Below the pieces are notes generated by a model, which made no database searches, had not been told where the DNA came from, and worked only from the letters and a program-made list of their open reading frames with translations. A DNA stretch of 64,000 nucleotides. Origin: Nitratifractor salsuginis DSM 16511 (GTDB lineage Bacteria > Campylobacterota > Campylobacteria > Campylobacterales > Sulfurovaceae). Shown one piece after another: positions 55,115 to 63,398 of the stretch. The translations under genes and the position numbers were made by a program. Location: contig NC_014935.1 in the NCBI RefSeq assembly GCF_000186245.1, positions 868,001-932,000 of the forward strand, written 5' to 3'. Each line of letters begins with the position of its first letter. Within the stretch, counting starts at the first letter, position 1.

Positions 55115-55886
55115 TCGTTCCTCCGTCGACCACAAGGGTGTGGCCGGTGATCCAGCTTGCGTCGTCGCTGCAGAGGAAGAGAATGGCTCCGGCGAGGTCC
55201 TCGGGGGTGCCCATTCGATTGAGAGCGGAGCGTTTGATGGTTTCGGCTTTGACCTCTTCGTAGTTGGTAAAGGCCCGCAGAGCGTCGGTCTCGATGGGGC
55301 CGCCGCTGACGGCGTTGACCCGGATGTTCCATTCACCCAGCTCCACTGCCGCATAGCGGGCCATCGCTTCCACGGCGGCTTTGTTGGTGCCGTGGCCGGC
55401 GTAGTTTTCGATGTAGATACGGTTGCCGGTGGAGCTCAGCGTCACGATGGCGCCGCCGCCCACTTTTTGCATCCGCTTGGCCGCTTCCTGACTCCCGGCG
55501 ACGAAGGCGCCCACGGTGGCCATATAGATATTGGCCAGGCCCTTTTTGGGGCGCAGTTTCATAAATTTCCCGTAACCGCCTACGACAGGTCGGCCGTAGA
55601 TCATAGCGTTGGAGACGAAGAAATCCACCCGGTCAAAATCCTCGTCGATCGCTTCAAACAGGGGTTTGAACTGGTCGGTATCGAGGATATCCAGCGCATA
55701 GGCGCGGGCTTTGATGCCGTAGGTCTCCTCCAGCTCTTTGGCGAAGTTCTCCGCCGCTTCCTTGTTGGAATTGTAGGTCAGGGCGACATTGACGCCGTTT
55801 TGGGCGAATTTCTCGGCGGTGGCTTTGCCGATGCCTTTGGTGGCCCCGGTAATCACCAGGGTCTTGCCTTTCATAGTTTCATACAT
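55104..55886 (-). CDS. fabL: enoyl-ACP reductase-like SDR (FabL type)
   Basis: A 260-residue short-chain dehydrogenase: NADP motif TGATKGIGKATAEKFAQNG, FFVSNAMIYGRPVVGGYGKF, active-site pattern YAGHGTNKAAVEAM (Tyr-x6-Lys) and VDGGTTFR at the end. SNAM and the Tyr-x6-Lys spacing point to FabL-type enoyl reductases of fatty acid synthesis rather than FabG. It follows dapA by one base, an order also known from Campylobacter. The exact substrate is inference. Confidence 0.8.
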   Translation of the reverse strand: MYETMKGKTLVITGATKGIGKATAEKFAQNGVNVALTYNSNKEAAENFAKELEETYGIKARAYALDILDTDQFKPLFEAIDEDFDRVDFFVSNAMIYGRPVVGGYGKFMKLRPKKGLANIYMATVGAFVAGSQEAAKRMQKVGGGAIVTLSSTGNRIYIENYAGHGTNKAAVEAMARYAAVELGEWNIRVNAVSGGPIETDALRAFTNYEEVKAETIKRSALNRMGTPEDLAGAILFLCSDDASWITGHTLVVDGGTTFR

Positions 55887-55887
55887 T

Positions 55888-56784
55888 CTATTTCACTCCG
55901 GGGATGGTGTAGTTTTGAATCGCCGCTTCGATCTTTTTCATATTCTCGGCGCTGGGGGGCACCAGGGGGAGGCGGTATTCGAGGGTGGGCAGGAGCCCGG
56001 CGAGATACATCGCCGCCTTGACGGGGATGGGGTTGGATTCGACGAACATCGCTTTGTTGATGGGATAGAGGGAGTCGTTGATCGCTTTGGAAGCGGCCAA
56101 GTCGCCCGCCAGGGCTGTATGGACCAGCTTCGATTTCAAATCGGGCAGGAGGTTGGCAGTGACGGAGATGACCCCCTTGGCGCCGTTGGCCAGGAGAGGA
56201 TAGTCGATGGCATCGTCGCCGCTGACGAGGCAGAGCTCGGGACGGGCAGCCAGCAGGTCGACTGCCCGCTCCATCGAGCCGGTCGCCTCTTTGATGGCGT
56301 AGATGTTTTCCACTTCGTCGAAGAGGCGGAAGACCGTGGCGGGCTGGATATCGACGGAGGTACGCCCCGGCACATTGTAGAGCATCACGGGGATTTCGAT
56401 GGCTTCGGCGATCGCCTTGTAGTGCTGGTAGAGGCCCTCCTGGGAGGGTTTGTTGTAGTAGGGGGCGACGGAGAGGATGGCGTGAGCACCGCACTCCTGG
56501 GCGTGGCGGGCGATGTCGATCGCTTCGTGGGTGGCGTTGGATCCGGCCCCGGCAATCACCTTGACGCCGCTGTCCCGGCAGACTTCCACCGCGATCTCGA
56601 TGCAGCGTTTGTGCTCATCGTGGCTGAGGGTGGCGCTCTCTCCGGTAGTGCCGACGGGGACGACGGCATCCATGCCGTGTGCGATCTGGCGGCGAATCAG
56701 GTCGGCGTAGGTCGCTTCATCCAGCTCGCCGTTGCGAAAGGGGGTAATCAGGGCGGTCATCGCCCCGCAAATCATGGAACTCAT
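55888..56784 (-). CDS. dapA: 4-hydroxy-tetrahydrodipicolinate synthase
   Basis: Lysine/diaminopimelate pathway enzyme condensing pyruvate with aspartate semialdehyde. In 298 residues, [14 protein letters not shown], catalytic Tyr in [14 protein letters not shown] and Schiff-base Lys in YAIKEATGS are present. AGGAGC precedes the ATG, which overlaps the end of the M16 protease gene by 4 bases. Confidence 0.95.
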   Translation of the reverse strand: MSSMICGAMTALITPFRNGELDEATYADLIRRQIAHGMDAVVPVGTTGESATLSHDEHKRCIEIAVEVCRDSGVKVIAGAGSNATHEAIDIARHAQECGAHAILSVAPYYNKPSQEGLYQHYKAIAEAIEIPVMLYNVPGRTSVDIQPATVFRLFDEVENIYAIKEATGSMERAVDLLAARPELCLVSGDDAIDYPLLANGAKGVISVTANLLPDLKSKLVHTALAGDLAASKAINDSLYPINKAMFVESNPIPVKAAMYLAGLLPTLEYRLPLVPPSAENMKKIEAAIQNYTIPGVK

Positions 56785-58154
56785 TTCGAATTGCTCCTGA
56801 GAATAATGGTGGTCGATGTGGAGTTGTCGAAGTATTTTCGAGCCACCTCTTTGACCATTTCGGGGGTAATTTTATCCAAATCTTCCTCATACTCCAGCAG
56901 GGGTTTCAGATCGCCCCGTGCCAGATAGGACCCAAAGAGCGTCGCGGTAGAGGATGAGCTCTCCAGTTCGTGGATGAAATCGACCTTGGTATTGAGTCGG
57001 ATTTTGCGCAGTTCCTCCTCGGTGACGCCTTCTTTTTTGATCCGCTCGATCTGCTCCAGGATCGCCTTTTCCAACTCCTCGGCCTTGACACCGGGGTTGG
57101 CGACCGCCATAAAAATAAAAACTCCGGGGTCCCGCAGCTCCATATTGTAGCCGTAGACCTGGGTGGCCAGAGAACGCTTCTGCACCAATTCCTGATAGAG
57201 CCGTCCGCTTTTACCGCTGCTGAGAATCTCGGAGATCATGGAGAGGACCACCTGGTCCTTGTGGCGGAAATCGGGGATGGAGTAGGCGATGGCGATCGTC
57301 TCGGCGGTGTTGTTCTCTTTGTGGAGGATCACCCGTTTGGCTCCGTCGGGGGCGGGCTCGTGGGGTTTGTTGGTGGTGATGAGGGAGCAGTGGCAGCTCT
57401 CTTTGGGGGCTGAGATCTTGCCGAAGGTCTCCCCAGCGGTCTTGAAGACTTCGTCAGGGTTCACGTCGCCGGCGACAATGAGGATGGCGTTATCGGGGCG
57501 GTAGAAACGGGCGTGGAATTCCCGGAGGTCCTCTATGTTCCAGCTCTGGATATCGTGCATAAATCCAATCGGGGTCCAGTGGTAACTGTGCTCCACGTAG
57601 TGGGTATTAAACAGGCGGAAATAGAGATAACCGATGGGGTTGTTGTCGGTACGCCAGCGCCGCTCCTCGGCGACCACTTTGCGCTCTTTTTGGAACTCTT
57701 CGTCGCTGAGCTTGAGGTGGGCCATCAGCTCGGCGTAGAGCTCCATCGCCATCTTCATATTCTGGGTGCTGGACTTGATGAAATAGTGGGTGTAGTCGAA
57801 GCCGGTGGAGGCGTTGTTGACCCCGCCGTGGGCTTTGACGATCTTGTCGAACTCCCCCTCTTTGAGGTGCTCGGTCGATTTGAAGTTCATATGCTCGAGC
57901 ATATGGGCGATGCCGGTCTTGCCCAGGATCTCGTTGCGGGAACCGACCTTGTAGAAGATATCGGTGGTGATGACCCCGGTGCCGTTTTCGAGGGGAATGG
58001 CATAGACCTCCAGGCCGTTGTCGAGGGTTTGGTGGTAGTACTTGGGTAGTGAATTTGCCATGAGCGCTCCAGTGAACAGCCACAGCAGGGCTGTCGTAAG
58101 TAGTAGGGTGTGGGTTGTGCCTCTTGTGAAGAGATGCTTTGGGAAGTGTGTGAA
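56781..58154 (-). CDS. M16 family zinc protease
   Basis: A 457-residue exported inverzincin peptidase (processing-peptidase family). After a hydrophobic N-terminal segment ([19 protein letters not shown]) it has the inverted zinc motif HMLEH in [16 protein letters not shown] with the distal Glu in [10 protein letters not shown], and [19 protein letters not shown] at 58154 with GGAAAAG upstream. It sits before dapA as in Campylobacter. Substrate unknown. Confidence 0.9.
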   Translation of the reverse strand, partial: FTHFPKHLFTRGTTHTLLLTTALLWLFTGALMANSLPKYYHQTLDNGLEVYAIPLENGTGVITTDIFYKVGSRNEILGKTGIAHMLEHMNFKSTEHLKEGEFDKIVKAHGGVNNASTGFDYTHYFIKSSTQNMKMAMELYAELMAHLKLSDEEFQKERKVVAEERRWRTDNNPIGYLYFRLFNTHYVEHSYHWTPIGFMHDIQSWNIEDLREFHARFYRPDNAILIVAGDVNPDEVFKTAGETFGKISAPKESCHCSLITTNKPHEPAPDGAKRVILHKENNTAETIAIAYSIPDFRHKDQVVLSMISEILSSGKSGRLYQELVQKRSLATQVYGYNMELRDPGVFIFMAVANPGVKAEELEKAILEQIERIKKEGVTEEELRKIRLNTKVDFIHELESSSSTATLFGSYLARGDLKPLLEYEEDLDKITPEMVKEVARKYFDNSTSTTIILRSNSK

Positions 58155-58269
58155 CATTGTCTGCTTTTCCAAAAAGATTGTCACCTGTTTTCGTAGTGGA
58201 AGGATAGCGAATTTGGGCTAATGGTTAGGGTGGATTTTTTGGAATAGATGAAATGAGATCAGTGAAATA

Positions 58270-58285
58270 TGACACGAAGCTGTCA
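58270..58285. promoter_or_regulatory. inverted repeat TGACA-N6-TGTCA, copy 1
   Basis: TGACA-CGAAGC-TGTCA. The same 16-base design recurs at 58719-58734 just before the AT-rich cassette. A candidate operator; the binding protein is unknown. Confidence 0.45.
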
Positions 58286-58344
58286 TCTTGCTGCGCTACG
58301 ATAGTGATGTCTCGATGGTGAGACACCCCGGGCCTGCTGAAAAA

Positions 58345-58647
58345 ATGTGTCGTCGGAAGCAGCCATACATCTTCGTCGATACCGATTTCAAACGCCGAAA
58401 CCAGCCGATCTTCGCCCTGGCGATGCTGGAGTTCCGCCGCCGTCTTCGTATCGGAAGAAGGAGATCTACGGCAAGCCGATCGAGGAGGTCCTGGAAATGG
58501 TCGGCGGTCTCGTGCGCTGTCACTACATAGAGAGCGGTGGTGATCTACCGCTCTGAGGAAAGATCCGGCGTTATGCCCACCACCACAGCGATGGAAAAGT
58601 TTTCGTCTTCGATACGGAGGGTAGGCCTATGAGCGTGGTTTTTTAGG
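58345..58647 (+). pseudogene. frameshifted coding remnant, unidentified
   Basis: Three protein-like pieces lie in shifted frames: MCRRKQPYIFVDTDFKRRNQ and onward to ALAMLEFRRR; then EIYGKPIEEVLEMVGGLVRC to GGDLPL and stop; then KIRRYAHHHSDGKVFVFDTE to SVVF and stop. The GC content is like the core genome, not the AT-rich cassette that follows. No family is recognised. The rest of 58155-58776 contains only inverted repeats and AT-rich sequence. Confidence 0.4.
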
Positions 58648-58718
58648 CATAGTAGGAAATAGGAATAGGATGAGAATTAAAATTGACTGAAATGTAAACA
58701 AAATATTCTTCACAAACC

Positions 58719-58756
58719 TGACAAAAAGTTGTCATATTTATTCTGTAAAATAATAC
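58719..58756 (+). promoter_or_regulatory. cassette promoter with overlapping operator copy 2
   Basis: TGACA-AAAAGT-TGTCA at 58719-58734 overlaps a -35-like TTGTCA (58729-58734); a -10-like TAATAC follows after 16 bases (58751-58756). The ATG of the first cassette gene is 20 bases further. An inverted repeat over a -35 box is the classic place for a repressor. Confidence 0.5.
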
Positions 58757-58776
58757 AAATATACAAAAGGACGATA

Positions 58777-59691
58777 ATGAGTATTCCATCTAAAGACACG
58801 ATATGGGGATATTTGAAATACAAGGGAAAAAGCTATGGGGTGCTGAGTGCTCCGATTACCGATGAGCTAAGGGAACGCATCAATCGTTGTAATCAGGAAA
58901 AGGAACTTTTGCCCTACACCAGCGCACCCTGGAGATATAAAAAAGAGTGGAGTCTTGAGGATGGGAAGCTCTATTTGACGAAGCTTTATTCGGAAGAGTT
59001 TCACAAAGAGGTATTTGGAACTATAGAAAAGGTTTTTGCCGACTGGGTCGATAGAATGGAAATCCTTATCGAGGATAGGCGCATATGCAAGACTTATCAA
59101 CATCAGGGTGAGTATCTGCATGAGATTCGGTATATCGAGCTGAACTTCGACAAAGGGGTTCTGATCGACAGCTATGAGAAGAGTGAACTCTATACGAGAA
59201 TCGATCTGGTCAACTACATAGAGCGCAACGATCGTATTACCACTCTCCGTATCGATATCACAGAATTGCTCGCATATCTTTGGGATGACAGAAGACCGCC
59301 CAATGATCTACTCTGGCTAAGGATCGAAGAGACTATCGAGCTTATGATCTCAAAGAAGGAGAAAGGGGGTTCGTCAGTCAGCAGAGAGAAGCTGATAGAC
59401 ATTTTCAAATTTGGAGACAGTGCGGTTGTCGCTCATCTGCGAGGAAATGATATTGAGCAGATGATTGATTCCCTCATCGATACAGTGACAGACGAAGTGA
59501 TACAAATCAAGGGATATGCTCTTCATATAATGACAGGGATAGAAAATTCTGAGAAAGTATTTGAACAAGTACTGAATAAAGTTCATCACAAGATTGCAAA
59601 AGATAGAGGTATTGAGGTAATGATGGTTAAATCCATTGAAGAGAATATAAGGAATGGTGAACTTATATTGAGAGCAATAATTGGTATTTGA
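58777..59691 (+). CDS. cassette protein 1: unknown N-terminus + FtsZ C-terminal-domain-like region
   Basis: A 304-residue cytoplasmic protein, AT-rich codons. Residues ~210-304 read like the second half of FtsZ: GDSAVVAHLRGNDIEQMIDS aligns with the GxAMMG...GEDRAxEA helix, IKGYALHIMTG with the strand GVLVNITGG, and ENIRNGELILRAIIGI with the final strand pair ending VATGI. The first ~205 residues show no GTPase signature (no GGGTGTG) and no domain I know. ATG at 58777 with AAAAGGA upstream. The likeness was judged by eye; structure prediction would settle it. Confidence 0.62.
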   Translation: MSIPSKDTIWGYLKYKGKSYGVLSAPITDELRERINRCNQEKELLPYTSAPWRYKKEWSLEDGKLYLTKLYSEEFHKEVFGTIEKVFADWVDRMEILIEDRRICKTYQHQGEYLHEIRYIELNFDKGVLIDSYEKSELYTRIDLVNYIERNDRITTLRIDITELLAYLWDDRRPPNDLLWLRIEETIELMISKKEKGGSSVSREKLIDIFKFGDSAVVAHLRGNDIEQMIDSLIDTVTDEVIQIKGYALHIMTGIENSEKVFEQVLNKVHHKIAKDRGIEVMMVKSIEENIRNGELILRAIIGI

Positions 59692-59753
59692 TTAAAATTT
59701 ATAAGTAAATAATTGTTATTATAAAACTCAAAATAAAAGTGGAGGGGGGCGAA

Positions 59754-60368
59754 ATGTCACGAGCAGTGAGTACGAGCCGCATTGTTGATGCTTGTCTGGA
59801 TGGAATAAGGCAATCTTTTGAGGAGTATGAAGAATGGAGTGGAGGTTGCTGGCTGGGGAAAGCTCCTGAGTATTTACTTACTGTAAATATAGCAAAAGAG
59901 CTTGCTATGATAGATGGCTCAAAGTATATCACGCTTGAAGATAATGTAAAAAAGACATTAAAAAATGCGAATGCAAATTTGAAAGGAAGACAATCTGGTT
60001 ATATGCGGCAAAACGGCAGAGCTGATATTGTTGTATGGTGGGGAAACTATATACCAAGAGGTATCATTGAGGTAAAACATAGAGTCTATAAGTTTAATAG
60101 TTTTTCTGCAGACATAGATAGGATTATCGAAATTCTCAAAAAAGAATCAGATATACAATTTGGAATTTCAACATTTTATATTAGCAACTATTATTCTGGA
60201 AATGCAGAGGAAAAAATGGATAACAGGATAAAAACACTTTATGAGCAAACCAAGGACTACCTAAATGAGTTTGCTCCACAGTTGAAGATAAAATTAGAAT
60301 ATGATATTTTTCCAGATGAAGATGACTGTAATGTATGGGCATCAGTTGCTATATTGATGATGAGATGA
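59754..60368 (+). CDS. cassette protein 2: PD-(D/E)XK-type nuclease candidate
   Basis: A 204-residue protein, strongly AT-rich. GRADIVVWWGNYIPRGIIEV followed by KH gives the D-x(14)-E-x-K spacing of PD-(D/E)XK nucleases: D91, E106, K108; Glu39 in the first helix may complete the site. Mixed alpha/beta pattern follows. The ATG at 59754 comes after GGAGGGGGG. No specific family named; a restriction-like or effector nuclease is inference. Confidence 0.6.
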   Translation: MSRAVSTSRIVDACLDGIRQSFEEYEEWSGGCWLGKAPEYLLTVNIAKELAMIDGSKYITLEDNVKKTLKNANANLKGRQSGYMRQNGRADIVVWWGNYIPRGIIEVKHRVYKFNSFSADIDRIIEILKKESDIQFGISTFYISNYYSGNAEEKMDNRIKTLYEQTKDYLNEFAPQLKIKLEYDIFPDEDDCNVWASVAILMMR

Positions 60369-60381
60369 TGATATTGTTTGA

Positions 60382-60397
60382 TCAAGTTGCAACTTGA
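60382..60397. promoter_or_regulatory. 16-bp perfect palindrome before cassette gene 3
   Basis: TCAAGTTGCAACTTGA, four bases before the first possible ATG of the next gene. Too short for a terminator stem with loop; better suited to a dimeric DNA-binding protein. Confidence 0.4.
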
Positions 60398-60400
60398 CAA

Positions 60401-61021
60401 ATGATGGAAGGATGTAATTTGTTCTCTATTCTAAATAAACTTAAAAAGAATAAGCATTGGAAAGATATCACTCGAGAGTTGCATCCAAAAGGAAGAAAAT
60501 TTCCTGCAAGTTCGGTCTTTTATGCCAAGGTAGCTTATGGACAGGAAGTGAGTGCCAATGATAAATGGGAAAGGGCACGAGGATATAATTATTGTAACGG
60601 CATCGATTATAGCATGCCCAAAGAAGAAGAGTTACAGAGGGGAGGAACTATTGTTTTTCCTATCGATTTAGATCCTGATGAAAACAAAAAGTTCATATCT
60701 GATATAAAGAGATATTTTCAAATATTGGATATCCGCATAAAGAGTGATGAAAAATTTGAAAAAATTATCAGAAAATCAAAAGATAAATTCAGACTTAGTG
60801 AACTCGGATATTCAATCGGTAGTTTTTTCAAAGGACGATACATCGATGAAGCCGGACACCAGTGGGATGATAAATCTTTTTCAATAGATGTAATCGGAAT
60901 ATCTTCTGATTTTTTGAAAATCTTGACAGAGGATATTTCTAAAGAGTTTACCCAAAAAGCTATACTTTTAAAGGATTACAATTTAAATAAAATTTACTTG
61001 CTGGATGAAGCCAAGAGATAA
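60401..61021 (+). CDS. cassette protein 3: unknown
   Basis: A 206-residue protein, AT-rich, predicted cytoplasmic. It has basic N-terminal helices (LNKLKKNKHWKDITREL), a DKWERARGYNYCNGIDY segment, and a C-terminal alpha/beta part (SIGSFFKGRYIDEAGHQWDD, SFSIDVIGISSDFLKILTED). No family recognised. ATG codons at 60401/60404 lack a ribosome site; TTG at 60419, six bases after GGAAGG, could be the true start. Confidence 0.6.
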   Translation: MMEGCNLFSILNKLKKNKHWKDITRELHPKGRKFPASSVFYAKVAYGQEVSANDKWERARGYNYCNGIDYSMPKEEELQRGGTIVFPIDLDPDENKKFISDIKRYFQILDIRIKSDEKFEKIIRKSKDKFRLSELGYSIGSFFKGRYIDEAGHQWDDKSFSIDVIGISSDFLKILTEDISKEFTQKAILLKDYNLNKIYLLDEAKR

Positions 61022-61085
61022 GATAATAAGTGAAAACAGAGAGATAGTATAGTATTGAGGTGCAAGTCCGGAAAGGAAAGCCAGT

Positions 61086-62033
61086 GTGAATCAACCGAAA
61101 AGCAGAACCAGCAAAGCCACCCGCAAACGCCGCTACGCCAAAGGAAACGAACGCCTGGCTCAGATCCTGGCGCGGCTCTATAGCGGAGAAGTGCTCTCCA
61201 AAAAGGAGCTGGCGCAGGAATATGGCGTTAGCCTGCGGACGATGCAGCGCTATATCAACGAGCGACTCTCCCACTTTCCCATCCGGCACGAGGGGGATCG
61301 CTTTATGCTCGATTCTGTGGCAGATCAAAGTGATCTTTCCGACGAAGAGGTGACGGTGCTGGAGCTGCTGGAGGAAATGAGCCGGAAGCAGGGGAGAGAG
61401 TTCTATGCCCGGGCCCATCCATTGCTGGAGAAGCTTCGTCACGCCTCGGCCAATCCTTTTTATACCAAGCTGGATATGGAAGATATCGGACCCAAACTCG
61501 ACGAGGCGATTTTGATCGAGCGGGCGATCCGTGAGCGGAGGGTGGTGGAGTGCCGTTATCGGATGGGCGAGGAGGCGAAGCGAATCGAGATCAAACCCCT
61601 CAAGATCGCCAATTTCGAGGGTTTCTGGTACGTCATCGCCCAGGATGCCCGTAACAACCGGGTCAAAAAATACCTGCTGCGCAAAATCTCGGATGTGACG
61701 GTCAAAGAGGAGCGTTTCGAGCTCTCGGAAGATTTGGAGAAAAAAGTTCATAATGCTGCCAACGTCTGGTTCGAGCCGGCCAACGACCCCATCGACGTGC
61801 GGCTCTTCATTGATGCCGAGGTGGCCCGATATTTCCGTCTCAAACCCATCTCTCCTACGCAGAGTATCATTGGCGAAGATGCTGACGGCAGCATCGAAGT
61901 GCTGTTGCAGATCACCCATCCGATGGAGATCATTCCTATCGTCAAATATTGGATGCCCCATCTCAAAGTTTTGGAACCGTTAAAGATCAAAGAACAGATC
62001 GAAAATGATGTAAGAAAGTGGTTGGAAGAGTAA
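61086..62033 (+). CDS. WYL-domain transcriptional regulator
   Basis: A 315-residue regulator: basic N-terminus, helix-turn-helix (LSKKELAQEYGVSLRTMQRY, ~38-58), then a WYL domain (IEIKPLKIANFEGFWYVIAQ, ~175-195) and a WCX-type C-terminal part. WYL regulators of the BrxR/CapW type often control phage-defence genes. Base composition is like the core genome, unlike the three AT-rich genes before it. Start GTG at 61086 after GGAAAGGAAAG. It is the best candidate to bind the inverted repeats upstream of the cassette, by position only. Confidence 0.83.
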   Translation: MNQPKSRTSKATRKRRYAKGNERLAQILARLYSGEVLSKKELAQEYGVSLRTMQRYINERLSHFPIRHEGDRFMLDSVADQSDLSDEEVTVLELLEEMSRKQGREFYARAHPLLEKLRHASANPFYTKLDMEDIGPKLDEAILIERAIRERRVVECRYRMGEEAKRIEIKPLKIANFEGFWYVIAQDARNNRVKKYLLRKISDVTVKEERFELSEDLEKKVHNAANVWFEPANDPIDVRLFIDAEVARYFRLKPISPTQSIIGEDADGSIEVLLQITHPMEIIPIVKYWMPHLKVLEPLKIKEQIENDVRKWLEE

Positions 62034-62038
62034 ATAAG

Positions 62039-62115
62039 TGGTGGGTCCTCCGGGACTCGAACCCGGGACCGCCCGGTTATGAGCCGGGAGCTCTAACCAA
62101 CTGAGCTAAAGACCC
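62039..62115 (-). tRNA. tRNA-Met (anticodon CAT)
   Basis: Reading leftward: acceptor GGGTCTT pairs with AGGACCC, D-arm TAGCTCAGTTGGTTAGAGC, anticodon stem CCCGG/CCGGG with loop CTCATAA (CAT), T-arm GGTTCGAGTCC, encoded CCA at 62041-62039. Probably elongator Met; tRNA-Ile2 with a modified CAT cannot be excluded. Its 5' ten bases overlap the 3' end of rodA. The AT-rich cassette lies on its 3' side. Confidence 0.93.
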
Positions 62116-63335
62116 TCGGAAGGGGAGGTGCCCTCTTTGCGCCGTCGGCGCTCACGGATGGGACGGGGGAGGTTGGGGGAGGGCTGCTGGAGCTCTCCCT
62201 TGCCCATCATCGTGATTTTCGCGTCGGCATTATACTGGAAATAGCGCCGGAAGGCAATGAGATTGATCAGGATCCCGAAGAGCACCGCGAAGATGATGAA
62301 AGAGGTTCCCCCGTGGCTGAACATAGGCAGGGGGACCCCCACCACGGGTGCCATACCGATGATCATAGCGATGTTGACCCCCATATAGATGAAGATGAGA
62401 AAAGCGATCCCTCCCGCGACGGTCTTGATGAGATAGTTCTGCTCGTAGATCCTGGAGAGATAGAGCAGGTGGACGATCAGCAGGATATAGAGGGTGATGA
62501 CCGTGAGCATCCCTTTGAAGCCGAAGCGTTCCCCCAGATAGGCGAAGATGAAGTCACTGGAGGAGATGGGGAGGAATTTGAGCTGGGTCTGGGTCGCCTC
62601 CTCCTTGGGTTTGCCCTCCAGGCCTCCGGAACCGATGGCGATGAGGGCCTGGCGGACGTGGTAGCTGGGTTTGCCGAGGAAGTCACTGATCCGCTTTTTC
62701 TGATAGTCGTGGAGGTGGTTGTAGAGCACCGGAGCGGCAAGAGCCGTCAAGAGCAAAACAGTAAACCAGACCCGCCAGCGTACCCCCACGAGAAAGAGCA
62801 CCCCGTAGCCCGTCAGCAGCAGGACCATCGCGGTACCGAGATCGGGCTCTTTGGCGATGAGGAGGAAGGGGATAATGATGATGACCGAGAGCTTGAGAAA
62901 GTCTTTGAAGCCGTAGCCCTCTTTGGGCGGGGGATTACGGTAGATCAGATAAGCCAGCATCAGCAGGACGCTGATCTTGATGAATTCTGAGGGTTGCACC
63001 GTCATCCCGGTGCCCGGGATGGGGAGCCAGCGCCGGGCCCCCAGGATCGATTTGCCTGCCACATCGACGGCGAGGAGGAGTAGCAGGTTGAGCAGATAGC
63101 TCAGGGGGGCGAACCACCAGAGGATCCGCTCCCAGGGGATGAAGACGGCGATGAGGAAAGCCATAGCCCCCACGGTATAGTAGATCATCTGTTTGGTAAA
63201 GAGAGCCGGGTTGATCTCTTTGATGAGGATCGAAGAGATGATCAGGAGGGGAATGATCTGGAGAATGAGGAGGTAGTCGAAGTTTTTCGGAAGTATTTTA
63301 AGGTAGTTGGATACCTCTTTCCAGTCCAGGTGCAT
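62106..63335 (-). CDS. rodA: peptidoglycan polymerase RodA (SEDS family)
   Basis: Glycosyltransferase of the elongasome, ten-helix SEDS protein of 409 residues. Signatures: DVAGKSILGARRWLPIPG, TVQPSEFIKISVLLMLAYL, AKEPDLGTAMVLLLTGYGVL and PVVGVPLPMFSHGGTSFI. The C-terminal tail is basic. The last three codons and stop lie inside the tRNA-Met gene on the same strand, so the tRNA is processed out of, or promoted within, the rodA transcript. Confidence 0.93.
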   Translation of the reverse strand: MHLDWKEVSNYLKILPKNFDYLLILQIIPLLIISSILIKEINPALFTKQMIYYTVGAMAFLIAVFIPWERILWWFAPLSYLLNLLLLLAVDVAGKSILGARRWLPIPGTGMTVQPSEFIKISVLLMLAYLIYRNPPPKEGYGFKDFLKLSVIIIIPFLLIAKEPDLGTAMVLLLTGYGVLFLVGVRWRVWFTVLLLTALAAPVLYNHLHDYQKKRISDFLGKPSYHVRQALIAIGSGGLEGKPKEEATQTQLKFLPISSSDFIFAYLGERFGFKGMLTVITLYILLIVHLLYLSRIYEQNYLIKTVAGGIAFLIFIYMGVNIAMIIGMAPVVGVPLPMFSHGGTSFIIFAVLFGILINLIAFRRYFQYNADAKITMMGKGELQQPSPNLPRPIRERRRRKEGTSPSEGL

Positions 63336-63398
63336 GGGCCTCTCTTCGCTAAAAGTTGCGCTATTATATCAGAACGTATGCCGGGGAGAGTGAGCAAA

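Noticed and set aside
62039-62062. Search for a duplicated tRNA 3' end as an att site at the far side of the cassette
   Set aside because: No copy of the tRNA 3' sequence was seen between 58.1 and 58.8 kb, so integrase-type insertion is unproven.
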